Of a stretch of DNA of 64,000 nt, positions 16,677 through 25,639 are shown in pieces (position 1 is the first letter of the stretch; the number at the start of each line of letters is the position of its first letter). Source of the stretch: Bacteroides stercoris ATCC 43183. GTDB taxonomy: Bacteria > Bacteroidota > Bacteroidia > Bacteroidales > Bacteroidaceae. The stretch covers positions 2,480,001-2,544,000 of the forward strand of contig NZ_CP102262.1 of NCBI RefSeq assembly GCF_025147325.1, given 5' to 3'. Made by a program: the position numbers and the translations under genes. The notes beneath the pieces were generated by a model. That model saw only the letters and a program-made list of their open reading frames with translations, was not told the DNA's origin and did no database searches.

Positions 16677-17645
16677 TTATGCATAAATTTTCGCCAGTCT
16701 GAACAGGAAGAAAGCTCTGTCCTTTACTCCTCTGAATTGTGTGCGGAACTCCTTTATTTTTGCATTGAACGATTCGGAAGCAGCGTTTGTTGAACGTCTG
16801 TCAAAGAAGTTGATTATTTCCCGGTAATGCATCTGTACGGAACGTGCCACTCTTCCGAAAGCAAGAAACCCTGATTTTTCCACCTCGTCATACCAGCGGG
16901 CAAGATGCGTCAATGCCGCATCCTTGTACCTGCATTGGTGGTATATCAGTCCGAGCCTCATGGAGAGGTAGTATGCTTTCTTAATATCGGGATACTCCCG
17001 GAACAGGATGCCGGCGCGTACGCGCTGTGATTCCGTCCACAAGGATTCCTTCTTATATAACAGGTAAATGCTTCTCGAAAGAAGCTGTTTGCGTGAATCA
17101 CCGTTTTCAAAGACCGGCGCATGATATATCTTCCCGCAGGCTTTGGCATGGGCGATCTGAACAGATTCTTCGTCCAAAGCCTCCCAACGTGCTTTAACGC
17201 GCATATCCTGAACCGCCTCATAAGCGAGTTTCTGCACATGGAAACGGTCTGTGACGCGGCGTGCGGCGGGAAAACAGAGGCGGGCGATCTGCTCCATGTT
17301 CGGAGCCATATCCATGGTTATCTCCCTGACCTGAAAGCGTCTGCGGCGGGAAAGACGGAGCAGTACGGAGGTCACGGTCTTTACATCTGTTCCTTTCACA
17401 ACGGCGATAAGACTGCCCGAACGGCCTTTTCTCTCCTTGTTTATCAACACGGTATATAATTCTCCGCGGGAAAGGCAGACTTCATCCAGTCCCACATAAA
17501 CACCGATGTTCTTCTCGAAAAGAAGCCATTCTTCGGCATGAGGAAGCTGCTCCCAACAGAGATAACCGCTCAGGTGATTCCGGTATTGCCGCTCGAGCAG
17601 TTCCCCGTCGACCCCGAACAGCGTTCCCAACAGCCTGCAGCCCAC
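16677..17645 (-). CDS. ISAon1-family transposase (DDE, ISL3-like)
   Basis: 322 residues. The pattern GLDEVCLSRGELYTVLINK is the first acidic DDE region. TMDMAPNMEQIARLCFPAARRVTDRFHVQKL is the second acidic region with the ISL3-type DRFHV block. FDRRSTNAASESFNAKIKEFR carries the C-terminal Glu. It starts from GTG, 11 bases after the ORFA stop and in the +1 frame relative to ORFA. Catalyses transposition of the flanking IS. The divergent homologue at 53568-54572 shows the same architecture. Confidence 0.9.
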   Translation of the reverse strand: MGCRLLGTLFGVDGELLERQYRNHLSGYLCWEQLPHAEEWLLFEKNIGVYVGLDEVCLSRGELYTVLINKERKGRSGSLIAVVKGTDVKTVTSVLLRLSRRRRFQVREITMDMAPNMEQIARLCFPAARRVTDRFHVQKLAYEAVQDMRVKARWEALDEESVQIAHAKACGKIYHAPVFENGDSRKQLLSRSIYLLYKKESLWTESQRVRAGILFREYPDIKKAYYLSMRLGLIYHQCRYKDAALTHLARWYDEVEKSGFLAFGRVARSVQMHYREIINFFDRRSTNAASESFNAKIKEFRTQFRGVKDRAFFLFRLAKIYA

Positions 17646-17655
17646 CGGCAGCTTA

Positions 17656-17997
17656 TCAATATAATTCTTTTAAAAAAGACGCAAATTCATGCGTCATACG
17701 GCTACCACCGGCAACCAGTTTCCAGTCACGGCTCACGTAACGGTTCTCATCCTTGACAACCCACCTGCGCCGGCGCACGTTCAGAAAAAGCTTCTTGCCG
17801 CGTATGGGGAAATCCTGAACCACAACAGGTTCGTAAAAACCCTTGCTCTCAACTTTCATTCCTGCGTATTCTTTAGGAACTTCATTCTTTTCTTCTAAAT
17901 AAATCACTATTTCCGATGCGCTTTCCTTTACGTCCGAGATGATGAAATAATCCAATGTCCCTTCAGGAAGAAGGAGACGGTAGCCGTTGTTGTCCAT
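17656..17997 (-). CDS. ISAon1-family transposase N-terminal region protein (ORFA)
   Basis: 113 residues, the small partner protein of ISAon1-like elements, with the RGKKLFLNVRRRRWV and EFASFLKE-type blocks shared with the copy at 53207-53557. It probably supplies DNA-binding or end-recognition function. It ends in a TCTTTTTTAAAAGAA codon run shared with the other copy, so recoding into ORFB is possible but not shown. Confidence 0.85.
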   Translation of the reverse strand: MDNNGYRLLLPEGTLDYFIISDVKESASEIVIYLEEKNEVPKEYAGMKVESKGFYEPVVVQDFPIRGKKLFLNVRRRRWVVKDENRYVSRDWKLVAGGSRMTHEFASFLKELY

Positions 17998-19033
17998 AAG
18001 ATTTCTGAGTTAGTTTTATGCAAAGATAGGATTTTTACAAATATTACCCCTCAGGTTTTTACATTGACCCCTTATTCCCTTTACAAAACGGTTTGAATCT
18101 TCAGAAAATCTCGTAAATCTGCTTGAATCACGAGGTTTACTTATTTGTGATAGAAACAAAGCCATACAGTACCTTGACAATATTGGTTATTACAGATTGT
18201 CTGCTTATATGTATCCTTTATTGAAGATGCCCAAGACAGCACATTTGTACAAGGAAGGTTCTACATTCGAAAAGGTGATGATGCTTTATCGCTTTGACAA
18301 GAAACTGAGACTGCTCATGTTCAATGAAATAGAAAAGATTGAAATTGCTATCAGACGTGCGGTGATGCAAATAACAGCAGATATGACTGGCAATCCTTTC
18401 TGGCTTACTGACTCTTCTTATTTCTTGGATAGTTCAAAGTTCAATGAAACAATGCGAGCTATATCCAAGGAATATAGCAAATCTAAGGAGGAGTTCATTC
18501 TCCATTTCAAACGAACTTACTCAGAACCATACCCACCATCGTGGATTTTAGGAGAGCTGCTTACTATTGGAAATGTCAATGCCATTTATCGCAACATTAA
18601 ACAAAATCGTATACGCAAACGCATAGCAAAACGTTTTGGTTTACCTATAAATGTGTTTGAGTCATGGCTTACGGTTATTGCTGTTACTCGAAATGCCTGT
18701 GGCCATCATTCAAGAGTATGGAACAAACAGAATGCTATTCAGCCAGCAATTCCCAATAATCCAGAAGGAGAATGGATAACACTGCCAACAGATTCCATGC
18801 GTGCTTACTTTGATCTTTGCATCATCAAGTACTTTCTTAATGTTATATCCCCCAATAATGATATGCAGTCCAAACTAACATGGTTGTTCATTCGGTTTCC
18901 CGAAATTGACTTAAAAGCTCTCGGCTTTCCACAGGGATGGGAAACGGAACCATTATGGAGGTAATAACATGTGGAATGGCTACTGATAATTCACTTTCTT
19001 ACACGGTCTTCTTTGTTTCGGTTTTATCATATT

Positions 19034-19058
19034 ATGGAGTCGGTTCAAACGACTCCAT
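19034..19058 (+). terminator. Hairpin downstream of abi gene
   Basis: A perfect 9-bp stem (ATGGAGTCG, 19034-19042, with CGACTCCAT, 19050-19058) and 7-nt loop lie 70 bases after the abi stop. There is no strong T-run, so termination is likely but not certain. 19059-19180 holds nothing else I can support. Confidence 0.6.
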
Positions 19059-19182
19059 CCAATCCATATCTATGTAATTTTGATGTAATCGAAAGTTAAA
19101 TACGTTAAATCTCACACTTTTCGTATCTACACAGAATCCACATTGCCACTTTTCTACCGTTTATAGCGTATAATACTGATAA

Positions 19183-19761
19183 TCAACTAATAATACATTC
19201 TATGGTTGCACTTCACTTCATTCCGTAGGCTTCCACGATAATATAACCCGTATAGGTGTCAATGCGTTTGATAAATGTTACGCTTTGACCTTGGAAGAAA
19301 CAAATCAGGATAACCCCTATAATCTGCCTGTCAGCCTGACTACGCTTGGAGAATGTGCTTTTCAGAATTGTACCGGCATTACACGTGTGTGTTTGCCGGA
19401 AGGTGTTACCGTCGTACCGAGATATGCCTTTAACGGATGTACCAAATTAAATGGCGTTGTACTTTCCAAACAGACTGTAACGATAGAAGATTGGGCTTTT
19501 GCGGGTACGGCACTGACTGGAATCTCCCTCCCGGCAACGGTCACCTCTTTAGGAGACAATGTATTCCACAACTGCTCGGAACTGATAGGTGTGCAGAGCT
19601 ATCCGACAACCGCACCGACTATTACCGCCACTACTTTCAGCCATGATAAGGGCACTATCAAAGAGCAGTGCCGGTTGTTTGTTCTTCCTACTGCATCATC
19701 GGCATACGATAGCTGGAAAAATTATTTTAAATCACTGGTTGCGGACTTGACTGTACAATAA
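19183..19761 (+). pseudogene. BspA-like leucine-rich repeat protein, 5'-truncated
   Basis: From 19183 the frame reads TFYGCTSLHSVGFHDNITRI, then continues through LTTLGECAFQNCTGITRVCLPE and later repeats of the same 22-24-residue LRR_5 type. These are the TpLRR/BspA repeats of Bacteroides surface proteins. An in-frame stop at 19180-19182 and no plausible start mean the 5' part, including the signal peptide, is missing. The most economical reading is that the mobile element inserted in this gene and the missing half lies left of the window. The final DLTVQ is a genuine C-terminus. Confidence 0.78.
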
Positions 19762-19846
19762 TAATCGTTTTCCGGTTTGCCTTTCCCGGTCGACATCATT
19801 CGGAGAAAAAGTGCTTTTTATTAATTCCATAAAACAAATCAAAATT

Positions 19847-20632
19847 ATGGCAGAAAATATCAAATATCAGATCAATGGCCAATTGGCCGACAATACCGTT
19901 ACGGTGGATAACAAGGAAGACATGATTCTTGTCCCCGTCAGCATCGGCAGTGCAAACGAGGCACGTATCATCGCCGAGATGAAAGCCGAGGACTCAGGTC
20001 TGCGCGAGGAGACCATCAAGCACGTATTCGAATTGGAGAAACGTGTTATCAAACGCCTGCTCATGAGCGGCTACAACGTGAATACGGGTCTTTACTACGC
20101 CAGCGTCAGCTTTCGCGGTGTCATAGAGAACTCGCAATGGAATCCCGCAAAGAACTCTATCGTGGTGAATTTCAATGTAGGAGCGGATTTGCGCCAGGCA
20201 ATAAAGAATACTACCGTAGGCATCATTGGCGAGAAGGGGGCGGCTATGTTCGTTACAGGCGTACAGGATGCCGCCACCTGTGCACAGGATGCCAGCGCCA
20301 CCGCAGGACGAGCTTTCACCCTCACAGGCGGTAAACTGAAAATAGCCGGTACGGACCCCTCAGTAGGCATCACTCTGACCGATTCCTCCGGTGCGGAAAC
20401 AAAAATAACGGAAGACCTCTATGTCGTGAACGCCCCGTCCCGACTGACGTTCATCATCCCCGCAGGCCTTGCCGACGGTACGTATGAACTGAAAGTGACG
20501 ACGCAATTCTCCGGTTCCGGTTCTAAATTACTGAAAACCCCGCATAGCGCCGCCAAAACCATTTATATCGGCAAAGCGCCCGAAGGCGGAGGCGGTTCGT
20601 CCGGCGGTGAAGAAGAAAATCCTCTCGGATAA
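19847..20632 (+). CDS. HU-like DNA-binding/DUF4469 protein
   Basis: 261 residues from the ATG at 19847; a GTG at 19811 is a weaker alternative. The N-terminal half (about 1-125) matches the Bacteroides HU/IHF-like domain (NANEARIIAEMKAEDSGLREETIKHVFELEKRV-type helix, RGVIENSQWNPAKNS). The C-terminal half (about 140-235) is an Ig-like DUF4469 domain (LTLTDSSGAETKI, FIIPAGLADGTYELKVTTQF). A Gly/Ser-rich acidic tail ends it. The family is abundant in Bacteroides and is thought to bind DNA, but its target is unknown. It is flanked by a truncated LRR gene and a tandem repeat. Confidence 0.85.
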   Translation: MAENIKYQINGQLADNTVTVDNKEDMILVPVSIGSANEARIIAEMKAEDSGLREETIKHVFELEKRVIKRLLMSGYNVNTGLYYASVSFRGVIENSQWNPAKNSIVVNFNVGADLRQAIKNTTVGIIGEKGAAMFVTGVQDAATCAQDASATAGRAFTLTGGKLKIAGTDPSVGITLTDSSGAETKITEDLYVVNAPSRLTFIIPAGLADGTYELKVTTQFSGSGSKLLKTPHSAAKTIYIGKAPEGGGGSSGGEEENPLG

Positions 20633-20643
20633 ACAAGAGTTGG

Positions 20644-20735
20644 TATGCAGCCACGCTGCACAGTACTGTGCAGTATGACTGCATAGCCTTGTGCAGGGTA
20701 GCTGCATAGAACTGTTCGGGATGGCTGCATAATGC
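20644..20735. repeat. Four tandem 23-bp units
   Basis: Four consecutive 23-bp units begin at 20644, 20667, 20690 and 20713, with approximate consensus TGTGCAGnnTGGCTGCATAG. Each unit contains a TGCAG...CTGCA inverted repeat, so the block can fold into small hairpins or bind a dimeric protein repeatedly. It lies between the DUF4469 gene and the men operon, about 140 bases upstream of the men promoter. Confidence 0.75.
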
Positions 20736-20876
20736 CATCTGTCATTACTCCCGATTATGGTGGGAAACATATAGAAAGTGCTGTTCATAGAATCTTATGG
20801 ACGACACTTTTTGTAACTCAATGAAAATACATAAGGAAAGATACTTTCGCTTTCTATCTCTATAAAAAGGATTTTG

Positions 20877-20884
20877 TATCTTTG
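20877..20884 (+). promoter_or_regulatory. menF: -7 box TATCTTTG of the men-cob operon
   Basis: A perfect TAnnTTTG box about 50 bases before the first start codon. A TTTC tetramer about 22 bases upstream may be the -33 element. I see no cobalamin riboswitch in the leader even though the operon continues into B12 genes. Confidence 0.75.
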
Positions 20885-20933
20885 TCATCCGAATTAAAAC
20901 CATGCAGCGTACCTGAACTCTGCAAGTGGTTTT

Positions 20934-22058
20934 ATGCTTTTACAAAAGAAGATGATTGACAAAGAAATAAGTAATCTGAAAGCTATTGATACCTTGATCC
21001 GGCAGGAACAGCCTTTTGCCGTTTATCGTATTCCCGGTGAGGACACTCCCCGTTTGCTGACACAAGCGTCGGGAAGCGTCCGTCTGTTGTATGACCTTAA
21101 AGACTTGGACGGGGCACGCGGTTTCGTCATTGCACCGTTCCGTGCAAGCGAGTCGTGCCCGATTGTGCTGATACAGCCGGAGCAGTGGGGACAGCCTTTG
21201 CCGCTTGGCGAGTACGCGGAAGAGGAGCTGGAAGCTTTCCGGTTGCGTCAAGGCAGGGAAACATTTTCAGAAGCTTGCACGGAAGAGTACGAAGCATGCT
21301 TCCGGACATTTATAGAAGCCTTGCGCAGCAAGCAGTTTGACAAATTGGTCCTTTCCCGCAAATCCGTCATCGGGCAGTGCCCGGGTTTCTCTCCCTCGGC
21401 AGTGTTCCGTGCGGCATGCAAGCATTATATTCATTCTTATATATACTTATGCTATACGCCCCGGACAGGTGTCTGGATGGGTAGTACCCCTGAGATTATC
21501 TTATCCGGGGAGAAAAACGAGTGGAGCACCGTGGCATTGGCGGGAACCCAACCTTTGCAGGATGGCAGACTGCCGCAGGAATGGGGCGAGAAGAACCGGC
21601 AGGAGCAGGACTATGTGGTGTCTTATATCCGTCGGCAGCTTCTGTCATCGGGCATTCATCCCACGGAGAGCGGTCCGTATCCCGCTTATGCCGGAGCACT
21701 GTCGCACCTGAAAACGAGTTTCCGTTTCACCTTGAAAGATAACAACCGTTTGGGAAGCCTTCTGGAGCTTCTGCATCCGACCCCTGCCGTGTGCGGTCTG
21801 CCGAAAGAGGAGGCATACCGTTTTATACTGGACAACGAAGGGTATGACCGTCGTTATTATTCCGGTTTCATCGGGTGGCTCGACCCTGACGGCAAGACGG
21901 ATTTATACGTGAACCTGCGGTGCATGCACATCGAAAACGGGCAGTTGTCTTTCTATGCCGGCGGCGGACTGCTGGCTTCTTCGGAACTGAATGACGAATG
22001 GCTGGAAACGGAAAAGAAGTTGCAGACCATGAAACGGTTGGTAAGCATGTCCCTATAA
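20934..22058 (+). CDS. menF: Isochorismate synthase
   Basis: 374 residues from 20934; an internal ATG at 20952 gives a start more like relatives and has a purine-rich stretch upstream. It is a chorismate-binding enzyme converting chorismate to isochorismate, the first committed menaquinone step. Visible family motifs include MGSTPEIILSG, ALAGTQPL, a HLKTSFRF block, LHPTPAVCGLPKEEA and GYDRRYYSGFIGW with the metal/substrate residues. It is first in a men operon, 32 bases before menD. Confidence 0.93.
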   Translation: MLLQKKMIDKEISNLKAIDTLIRQEQPFAVYRIPGEDTPRLLTQASGSVRLLYDLKDLDGARGFVIAPFRASESCPIVLIQPEQWGQPLPLGEYAEEELEAFRLRQGRETFSEACTEEYEACFRTFIEALRSKQFDKLVLSRKSVIGQCPGFSPSAVFRAACKHYIHSYIYLCYTPRTGVWMGSTPEIILSGEKNEWSTVALAGTQPLQDGRLPQEWGEKNRQEQDYVVSYIRRQLLSSGIHPTESGPYPAYAGALSHLKTSFRFTLKDNNRLGSLLELLHPTPAVCGLPKEEAYRFILDNEGYDRRYYSGFIGWLDPDGKTDLYVNLRCMHIENGQLSFYAGGGLLASSELNDEWLETEKKLQTMKRLVSMSL

Positions 22059-22090
22059 TCCATAAATCGCTAATCTTTAATTATTGAACC

Positions 22091-23752
22091 ATGTATACAG
22101 ACAAAAAGAATATACTCCAACTGGCAGCGCTTCTCGAGGCGTACGGAATTACCAGGGTCGTGTTGTGCCCGGGCAGCCGCAATGCCCCCATCGTGCATAC
22201 TTTGTCTAATCACCCGGGCTTTGTTTGCCATGCAATGACGGATGAGCGGAGTGCGGGGTATTTTGCCCTCGGCCTGGCTTTGAATAGCGGCAAGCCTGTT
22301 GCGGTGTGCTGTACTTCGGGAACCGCTTTGCTGAATCTCCACCCTGCCGTGGCGGAGGCCTTTTATCAGAAAGTTCCCCTGATAGTCATCTCCGCCGACC
22401 GCCCGGCTGCTTGGATAGGGCAGATGGACGGACAGACGCTTCCGCAGCCGGAGGTGTTCCGGTCGCTGGTCAAGAAATCCGTCAACCTTCCCGAAATTCA
22501 TACGGACGAGGATGAGTGGTTCTGCAACCGACTGATAAACGAAGCCCTGCTGGAAACCAACCATCACGGAAAAGGACCGGTACATATCAATGTGCCCGTT
22601 TCCGAACCTTTGTTCAATTTCACGACGGAGGCATTGCCCCAAGTACGCGTCATCACCCGCTATCAGGGGCTGAACGTCTACGACCGCGATTATAACGAAC
22701 TCATCGACCGCATGAACAAATACCGGAAGCGTATGATTGTGGTGGGGCAGATGAATCTTATCTATCTGTTTGAAAAGCGGTATACCAAACTGCTGTATAA
22801 ACATTTTGCATGGCTGACGGAGCATATCGGCAACCGGACGGTTCCGGGCATTCCCGTGAAGAATTTCGATGCGGCGCTCTATGCCATGCCCGAAGAGAAA
22901 ATGGACCAGATGGCTCCCGAACTGCTGATTACTTACGGAGGGCATATCGTATCCAAACGGTTGAAAAAGTACCTTCGCCGGCATCCGCCCAAAGAGCATT
23001 GGCATGTGTCGCCGGATGGCGAGGTGACCGACCTTTACGGCTCCTTGACCACCGTTATAGAAATGGACCCGTTTGAGTTTCTGGAAAAGATAGCGGCCCT
23101 GCTTGAAACCCGGACTCCCGAATATCCCCGCATCTGGGAAGACTACTGCAAGGCTGTTCCCGAACCGGAGTTCGCTTATTCGGAGATGGCGGCAGTGGGG
23201 GCGTTGATAAAGTCCTTGCCGGAAGCATCGGTACTGCATCTGGCAAACAGTTCGGTGGTGCGTTATGCCCAGTTGTATGCCGTTTCGCCCACCGTAGAGG
23301 TTTGCTGCAACCGGGGAACCAGCGGCATCGAAGGTTCGCTTTCCACGGCTGTGGGGTATGCGGCGGCGTCTGACAAGCTGAACTTCGTTGCTATCGGAGA
23401 TTTGAGCTTCTTTTACGATATGAATGCGTTGTGGAATGCCAATATCGGTCCCAACCTGCGCATCCTTTTACTGAATAACGGCGGCGGAGAAATCTTTCAT
23501 ACATTGCCGGGGCTCGACATGTCGGAGTCTTCGCATAAGTTTATCACAGCGGTTCACAAGACTTCGGCCAAAGGCTGGGCGGAAGAGCGGGGATTCCTTT
23601 ACCTGTGTGCGGAGAACGGCGGACAGTTGGCTGAGGCCATGAAGCCCTTCACCAGTCCGGAGGCGGCGGAGCGGCCTGTCTTGCTGGAAGTGTTTACCGA
23701 CAAGGACGAAGACACCCGTATGTTGAAGAATTATTATCATCAATTAAAATAG
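22091..23752 (+). CDS. menD: SEPHCHC synthase (MenD)
   Basis: 553 residues, full length. A thiamine-diphosphate enzyme that condenses isochorismate with 2-oxoglutarate. The TPP-activating Glu lies in [15 protein letters not shown] (about 45-60). The TPP/Mg motif [14 protein letters not shown] is near residue 436, and [17 protein letters not shown] precedes it. It lies between menF and menB with short gaps (32 and 10 bases). The long antisense frame across it is a shadow of high third-position GC. Confidence 0.96.
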   Translation: MYTDKKNILQLAALLEAYGITRVVLCPGSRNAPIVHTLSNHPGFVCHAMTDERSAGYFALGLALNSGKPVAVCCTSGTALLNLHPAVAEAFYQKVPLIVISADRPAAWIGQMDGQTLPQPEVFRSLVKKSVNLPEIHTDEDEWFCNRLINEALLETNHHGKGPVHINVPVSEPLFNFTTEALPQVRVITRYQGLNVYDRDYNELIDRMNKYRKRMIVVGQMNLIYLFEKRYTKLLYKHFAWLTEHIGNRTVPGIPVKNFDAALYAMPEEKMDQMAPELLITYGGHIVSKRLKKYLRRHPPKEHWHVSPDGEVTDLYGSLTTVIEMDPFEFLEKIAALLETRTPEYPRIWEDYCKAVPEPEFAYSEMAAVGALIKSLPEASVLHLANSSVVRYAQLYAVSPTVEVCCNRGTSGIEGSLSTAVGYAAASDKLNFVAIGDLSFFYDMNALWNANIGPNLRILLLNNGGGEIFHTLPGLDMSESSHKFITAVHKTSAKGWAEERGFLYLCAENGGQLAEAMKPFTSPEAAERPVLLEVFTDKDEDTRMLKNYYHQLK

Positions 23753-23762
23753 AATACAGATT

Positions 23763-24587
23763 ATGCAGACAAAAAGAGAATGGACAACCATCCGGGAATA
23801 TGAAGATATTCTTTTTGAATACTATAACGGAATTGCCCGTATCACCATCAACCGCGAACGCTACCGCAATGCGTTTACTCCGACCACTACCGCCGAAATG
23901 AGCGATGCCTTGCGCATCTGCCGTGAGGAAGCGGATATTGATGTGATTGTCATTACCGGAGCGGGCGACAAGGCTTTCTGCTCCGGAGGCGACCAGAATG
24001 TGAAAGGACGCGGCGGGTATATCGGTAAGGATGGCGTTCCCCGCTTGAGCGTATTGGACGTGCAGAAGCAAATCCGCAGCATCCCGAAACCCGTGATTGC
24101 CGCCGTAAACGGTTTTGCCATCGGTGGCGGACACGTGCTGCATGTGGTGTGCGACTTGTCCATCGCTTCCGAGAATGCTATCTTTGGTCAGACAGGTCCC
24201 CGTGTGGGAAGTTTCGATGCCGGATTCGGCGCATCTTACCTGGCTCGTGTGGTAGGTCAGAAGAAAGCGCGTGAAATCTGGTTCCTTTGCCGGAAATACA
24301 ATGCGCAGGAAGCGTTGGAAATGGGCTTGGTCAACAAGGTAGTGCCTTTGGAGCAACTGGAAGACGAGTATGTGCAGTGGGCGGAAGAGATGATGCAGCT
24401 CAGTCCGCTGGCTTTGCGCATGATTAAGGCGGGGCTGAATGCGGAGCTGGACGGACAGTCGGGCATTCAGGAACTGGCAGGTGACGCTACCTTGCTCTAT
24501 TATCTGACGGATGAAGCCCAGGAAGGCAAGAACGCATTTCTGGAGAAACGCAAGCCTAACTTCAAGCTGTATCCCAAATTCCCCTGA
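23763..24587 (+). CDS. menB: 1,4-Dihydroxy-2-naphthoyl-CoA synthase
   Basis: 274 residues, usual length. A crotonase-fold enzyme that closes the naphthoquinone ring from o-succinylbenzoyl-CoA. The oxyanion-hole segments [11 protein letters not shown] (about residue 74) and [14 protein letters not shown] (about 117) are present, as is the MenB-type [18 protein letters not shown]. Starts 10 bases after menD and ends 8 bases before menC. Confidence 0.96.
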   Translation: MQTKREWTTIREYEDILFEYYNGIARITINRERYRNAFTPTTTAEMSDALRICREEADIDVIVITGAGDKAFCSGGDQNVKGRGGYIGKDGVPRLSVLDVQKQIRSIPKPVIAAVNGFAIGGGHVLHVVCDLSIASENAIFGQTGPRVGSFDAGFGASYLARVVGQKKAREIWFLCRKYNAQEALEMGLVNKVVPLEQLEDEYVQWAEEMMQLSPLALRMIKAGLNAELDGQSGIQELAGDATLLYYLTDEAQEGKNAFLEKRKPNFKLYPKFP

Positions 24588-24595
24588 CACCCGTA

Positions 24596-25630
24596 ATGGA
24601 CTGTAAGATAGAGATTATCCCCCGGTTGCTGCATTTCAAGCAGCCGGCGGGGACTTCCCGCGGGGTGTATACGACCCGGAAAGTGTGGTATCTTCATCTG
24701 ACCTCTCCCGACTATCCGGGCAGGACGGGAATAGGAGAGTGCGCCCCGCTGCCTGCATTGAGCTGTGACGACCTTCCCGATTACGAGGATATACTTGCCG
24801 GGGCTTGCCGCCGGCTGGAACAGTGCGGGGGAGAACTGGATGCGGATGCCTTGCGCGACTATCCGTCCATCCTGTTCGGATTGGAAACTGCGCTCCGTCA
24901 TCTCCTGACGGGCAGTTGGGCATTGTACGATACGGACTTCTCGCAAGGAAAGGCGGGGATTCCGATAAACGGGCTTATCTGGATGGGCAACTTTGACACG
25001 ATGCTCTCCCGGATAGAGGAGAAAATGGCAGCCGGTTTCCGTTGTATCAAACTGAAAATCGGCGCTATCGGCTTTGAGGATGAGTTGGCTCTGCTTCGCC
25101 ATATCCGTGCACATTTCTCTTCCAGGGAGATAGAATTGCGTGTGGATGCCAACGGCGCTTTCTCTCCGGCTGATGCGATGGAGAAACTGAAACGCCTGTC
25201 CGAACTGGAGCTGCACTCCATTGAACAGCCCATCCGTGCGGGGCAGTGGGAGGAAATGGCGCGTCTTGCTGCCGACTCTCCGCTGCCGATAGCCTTGGAT
25301 GAAGAACTGATAGGCTGCAATACGCCGGAAGGGAAGCGGAAGCTGCTTTCGGCAATCAATCCGCAGTATATTGTTCTCAAACCTTCCCTGCACGGCGGGA
25401 TATGCGGTGGTAACGAGTGGATTGCCGAAGCGGAAAAACGGCATATCGGCTGGTGGATTACTTCGGCTCTGGAGTCGAATATCGGCCTGAATGCAATAGC
25501 CCAATGGTGTGCCACCTTCGATAATCTGCTGCCTCAGGGGCTGGGTACAGGACTGCTTTTTACGGACAACGTGGAAATGCCTCTTGAGGTGAGGAAAGAT
25601 TGTTTATGGTTTTGTAATGATGATATTTAA
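24596..25630 (+). CDS. menC: o-Succinylbenzoate synthase
   Basis: 344 residues, enolase superfamily. The catalytic Lys pair is in CIKLKIG (about 143), metal ligands in RVDANGAFS, EQP and ALDEEL, and the second Lys in IVLKPSLHGG. It dehydrates SHCHC to o-succinylbenzoate. Its order after menB rather than before it is a Bacteroides pattern. It is separated from the MenE-CobQ gene by 9 bases. Confidence 0.94.
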   Translation: MDCKIEIIPRLLHFKQPAGTSRGVYTTRKVWYLHLTSPDYPGRTGIGECAPLPALSCDDLPDYEDILAGACRRLEQCGGELDADALRDYPSILFGLETALRHLLTGSWALYDTDFSQGKAGIPINGLIWMGNFDTMLSRIEEKMAAGFRCIKLKIGAIGFEDELALLRHIRAHFSSREIELRVDANGAFSPADAMEKLKRLSELELHSIEQPIRAGQWEEMARLAADSPLPIALDEELIGCNTPEGKRKLLSAINPQYIVLKPSLHGGICGGNEWIAEAEKRHIGWWITSALESNIGLNAIAQWCATFDNLLPQGLGTGLLFTDNVEMPLEVRKDCLWFCNDDI

Positions 25631-25639
25631 AGGTATCCG

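Larger units (their letters stand above)
16645..18070. mobile_element. ISAon1-family insertion sequence (copy 1)
   Basis: 1426 bp with terminal inverted repeats 16645-16667 and 18048-18070 matching at 22 of 23 positions (GGGTCAAYGTAAAAACCTG...). An exact 8-bp target duplication, CTTATTCC, sits at 16637-16644 and 18071-18078. It encodes two minus-strand proteins in the ORFA/ORFB layout of ISAon1-like elements. Intact ends and an intact duplication suggest a fairly recent insertion. It interrupts the abi gene. Confidence 0.93.
16628..18964 (+). pseudogene. Abi_2/AbiF-like abortive infection gene, split by an IS
   Basis: Joining 16628-16644 to 18079-18964 (removing the IS and one 8-bp target duplication) restores an uninterrupted 300-codon frame that starts ATG GCG AGT. 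The protein then continues through FTKRFESSENL and YLDNIGYYRLSAYMYP, hallmark sequences of the Abi_2/AbiD/AbiF family. Near the C-terminus is RNACGHHSRVWN, the RX4H motif of HEPN ribonucleases. Only five codons precede the insertion, and an in-frame TGA in the IS end blocks read-in, so the gene is inactive here. In the intact state it would be an RNase-type abortive infection effector. A promoter and candidate RNA precede it. Confidence 0.9.
1..19190. mobile_element. Mobilizable integrative element (right-hand part)
   Basis: The segment runs from a C-terminal tyrosine integrase at the left window edge to a junction inside a truncated BspA-like gene near 19183-19200. It carries an excisionase-like HTH protein, replication-like genes, a probable oriT and a MobV relaxase, but no conjugation (tra/T4SS) or coupling-protein genes. 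It therefore probably moves with the help of a resident conjugative element, as NBU/MTn-type Bacteroides elements do. Its cargo is the Hsp70/AAA/TerB cluster and a disrupted abi gene. The left end lies outside the window, so the attachment core cannot be paired. The right boundary is inferred from where the LRR reading frame resumes. Confidence 0.75.

Noticed and set aside
20640..20740. CRISPR array, from the regular 23-bp units
   Set aside because: Units are directly adjacent with no unique spacers and there are no cas genes in the window.
22070..23239. 389-codon minus-strand open frame opposite menD, with several similar long frames opposite menB, menC and cobD (for example 23694-24590, 24500-25504, 28242-29240)
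   Set aside because: These are shadows created by high GC at third positions in strongly coding men/cob genes. They have no family motifs, no promoters and His/Gln/Arg-rich compositions.
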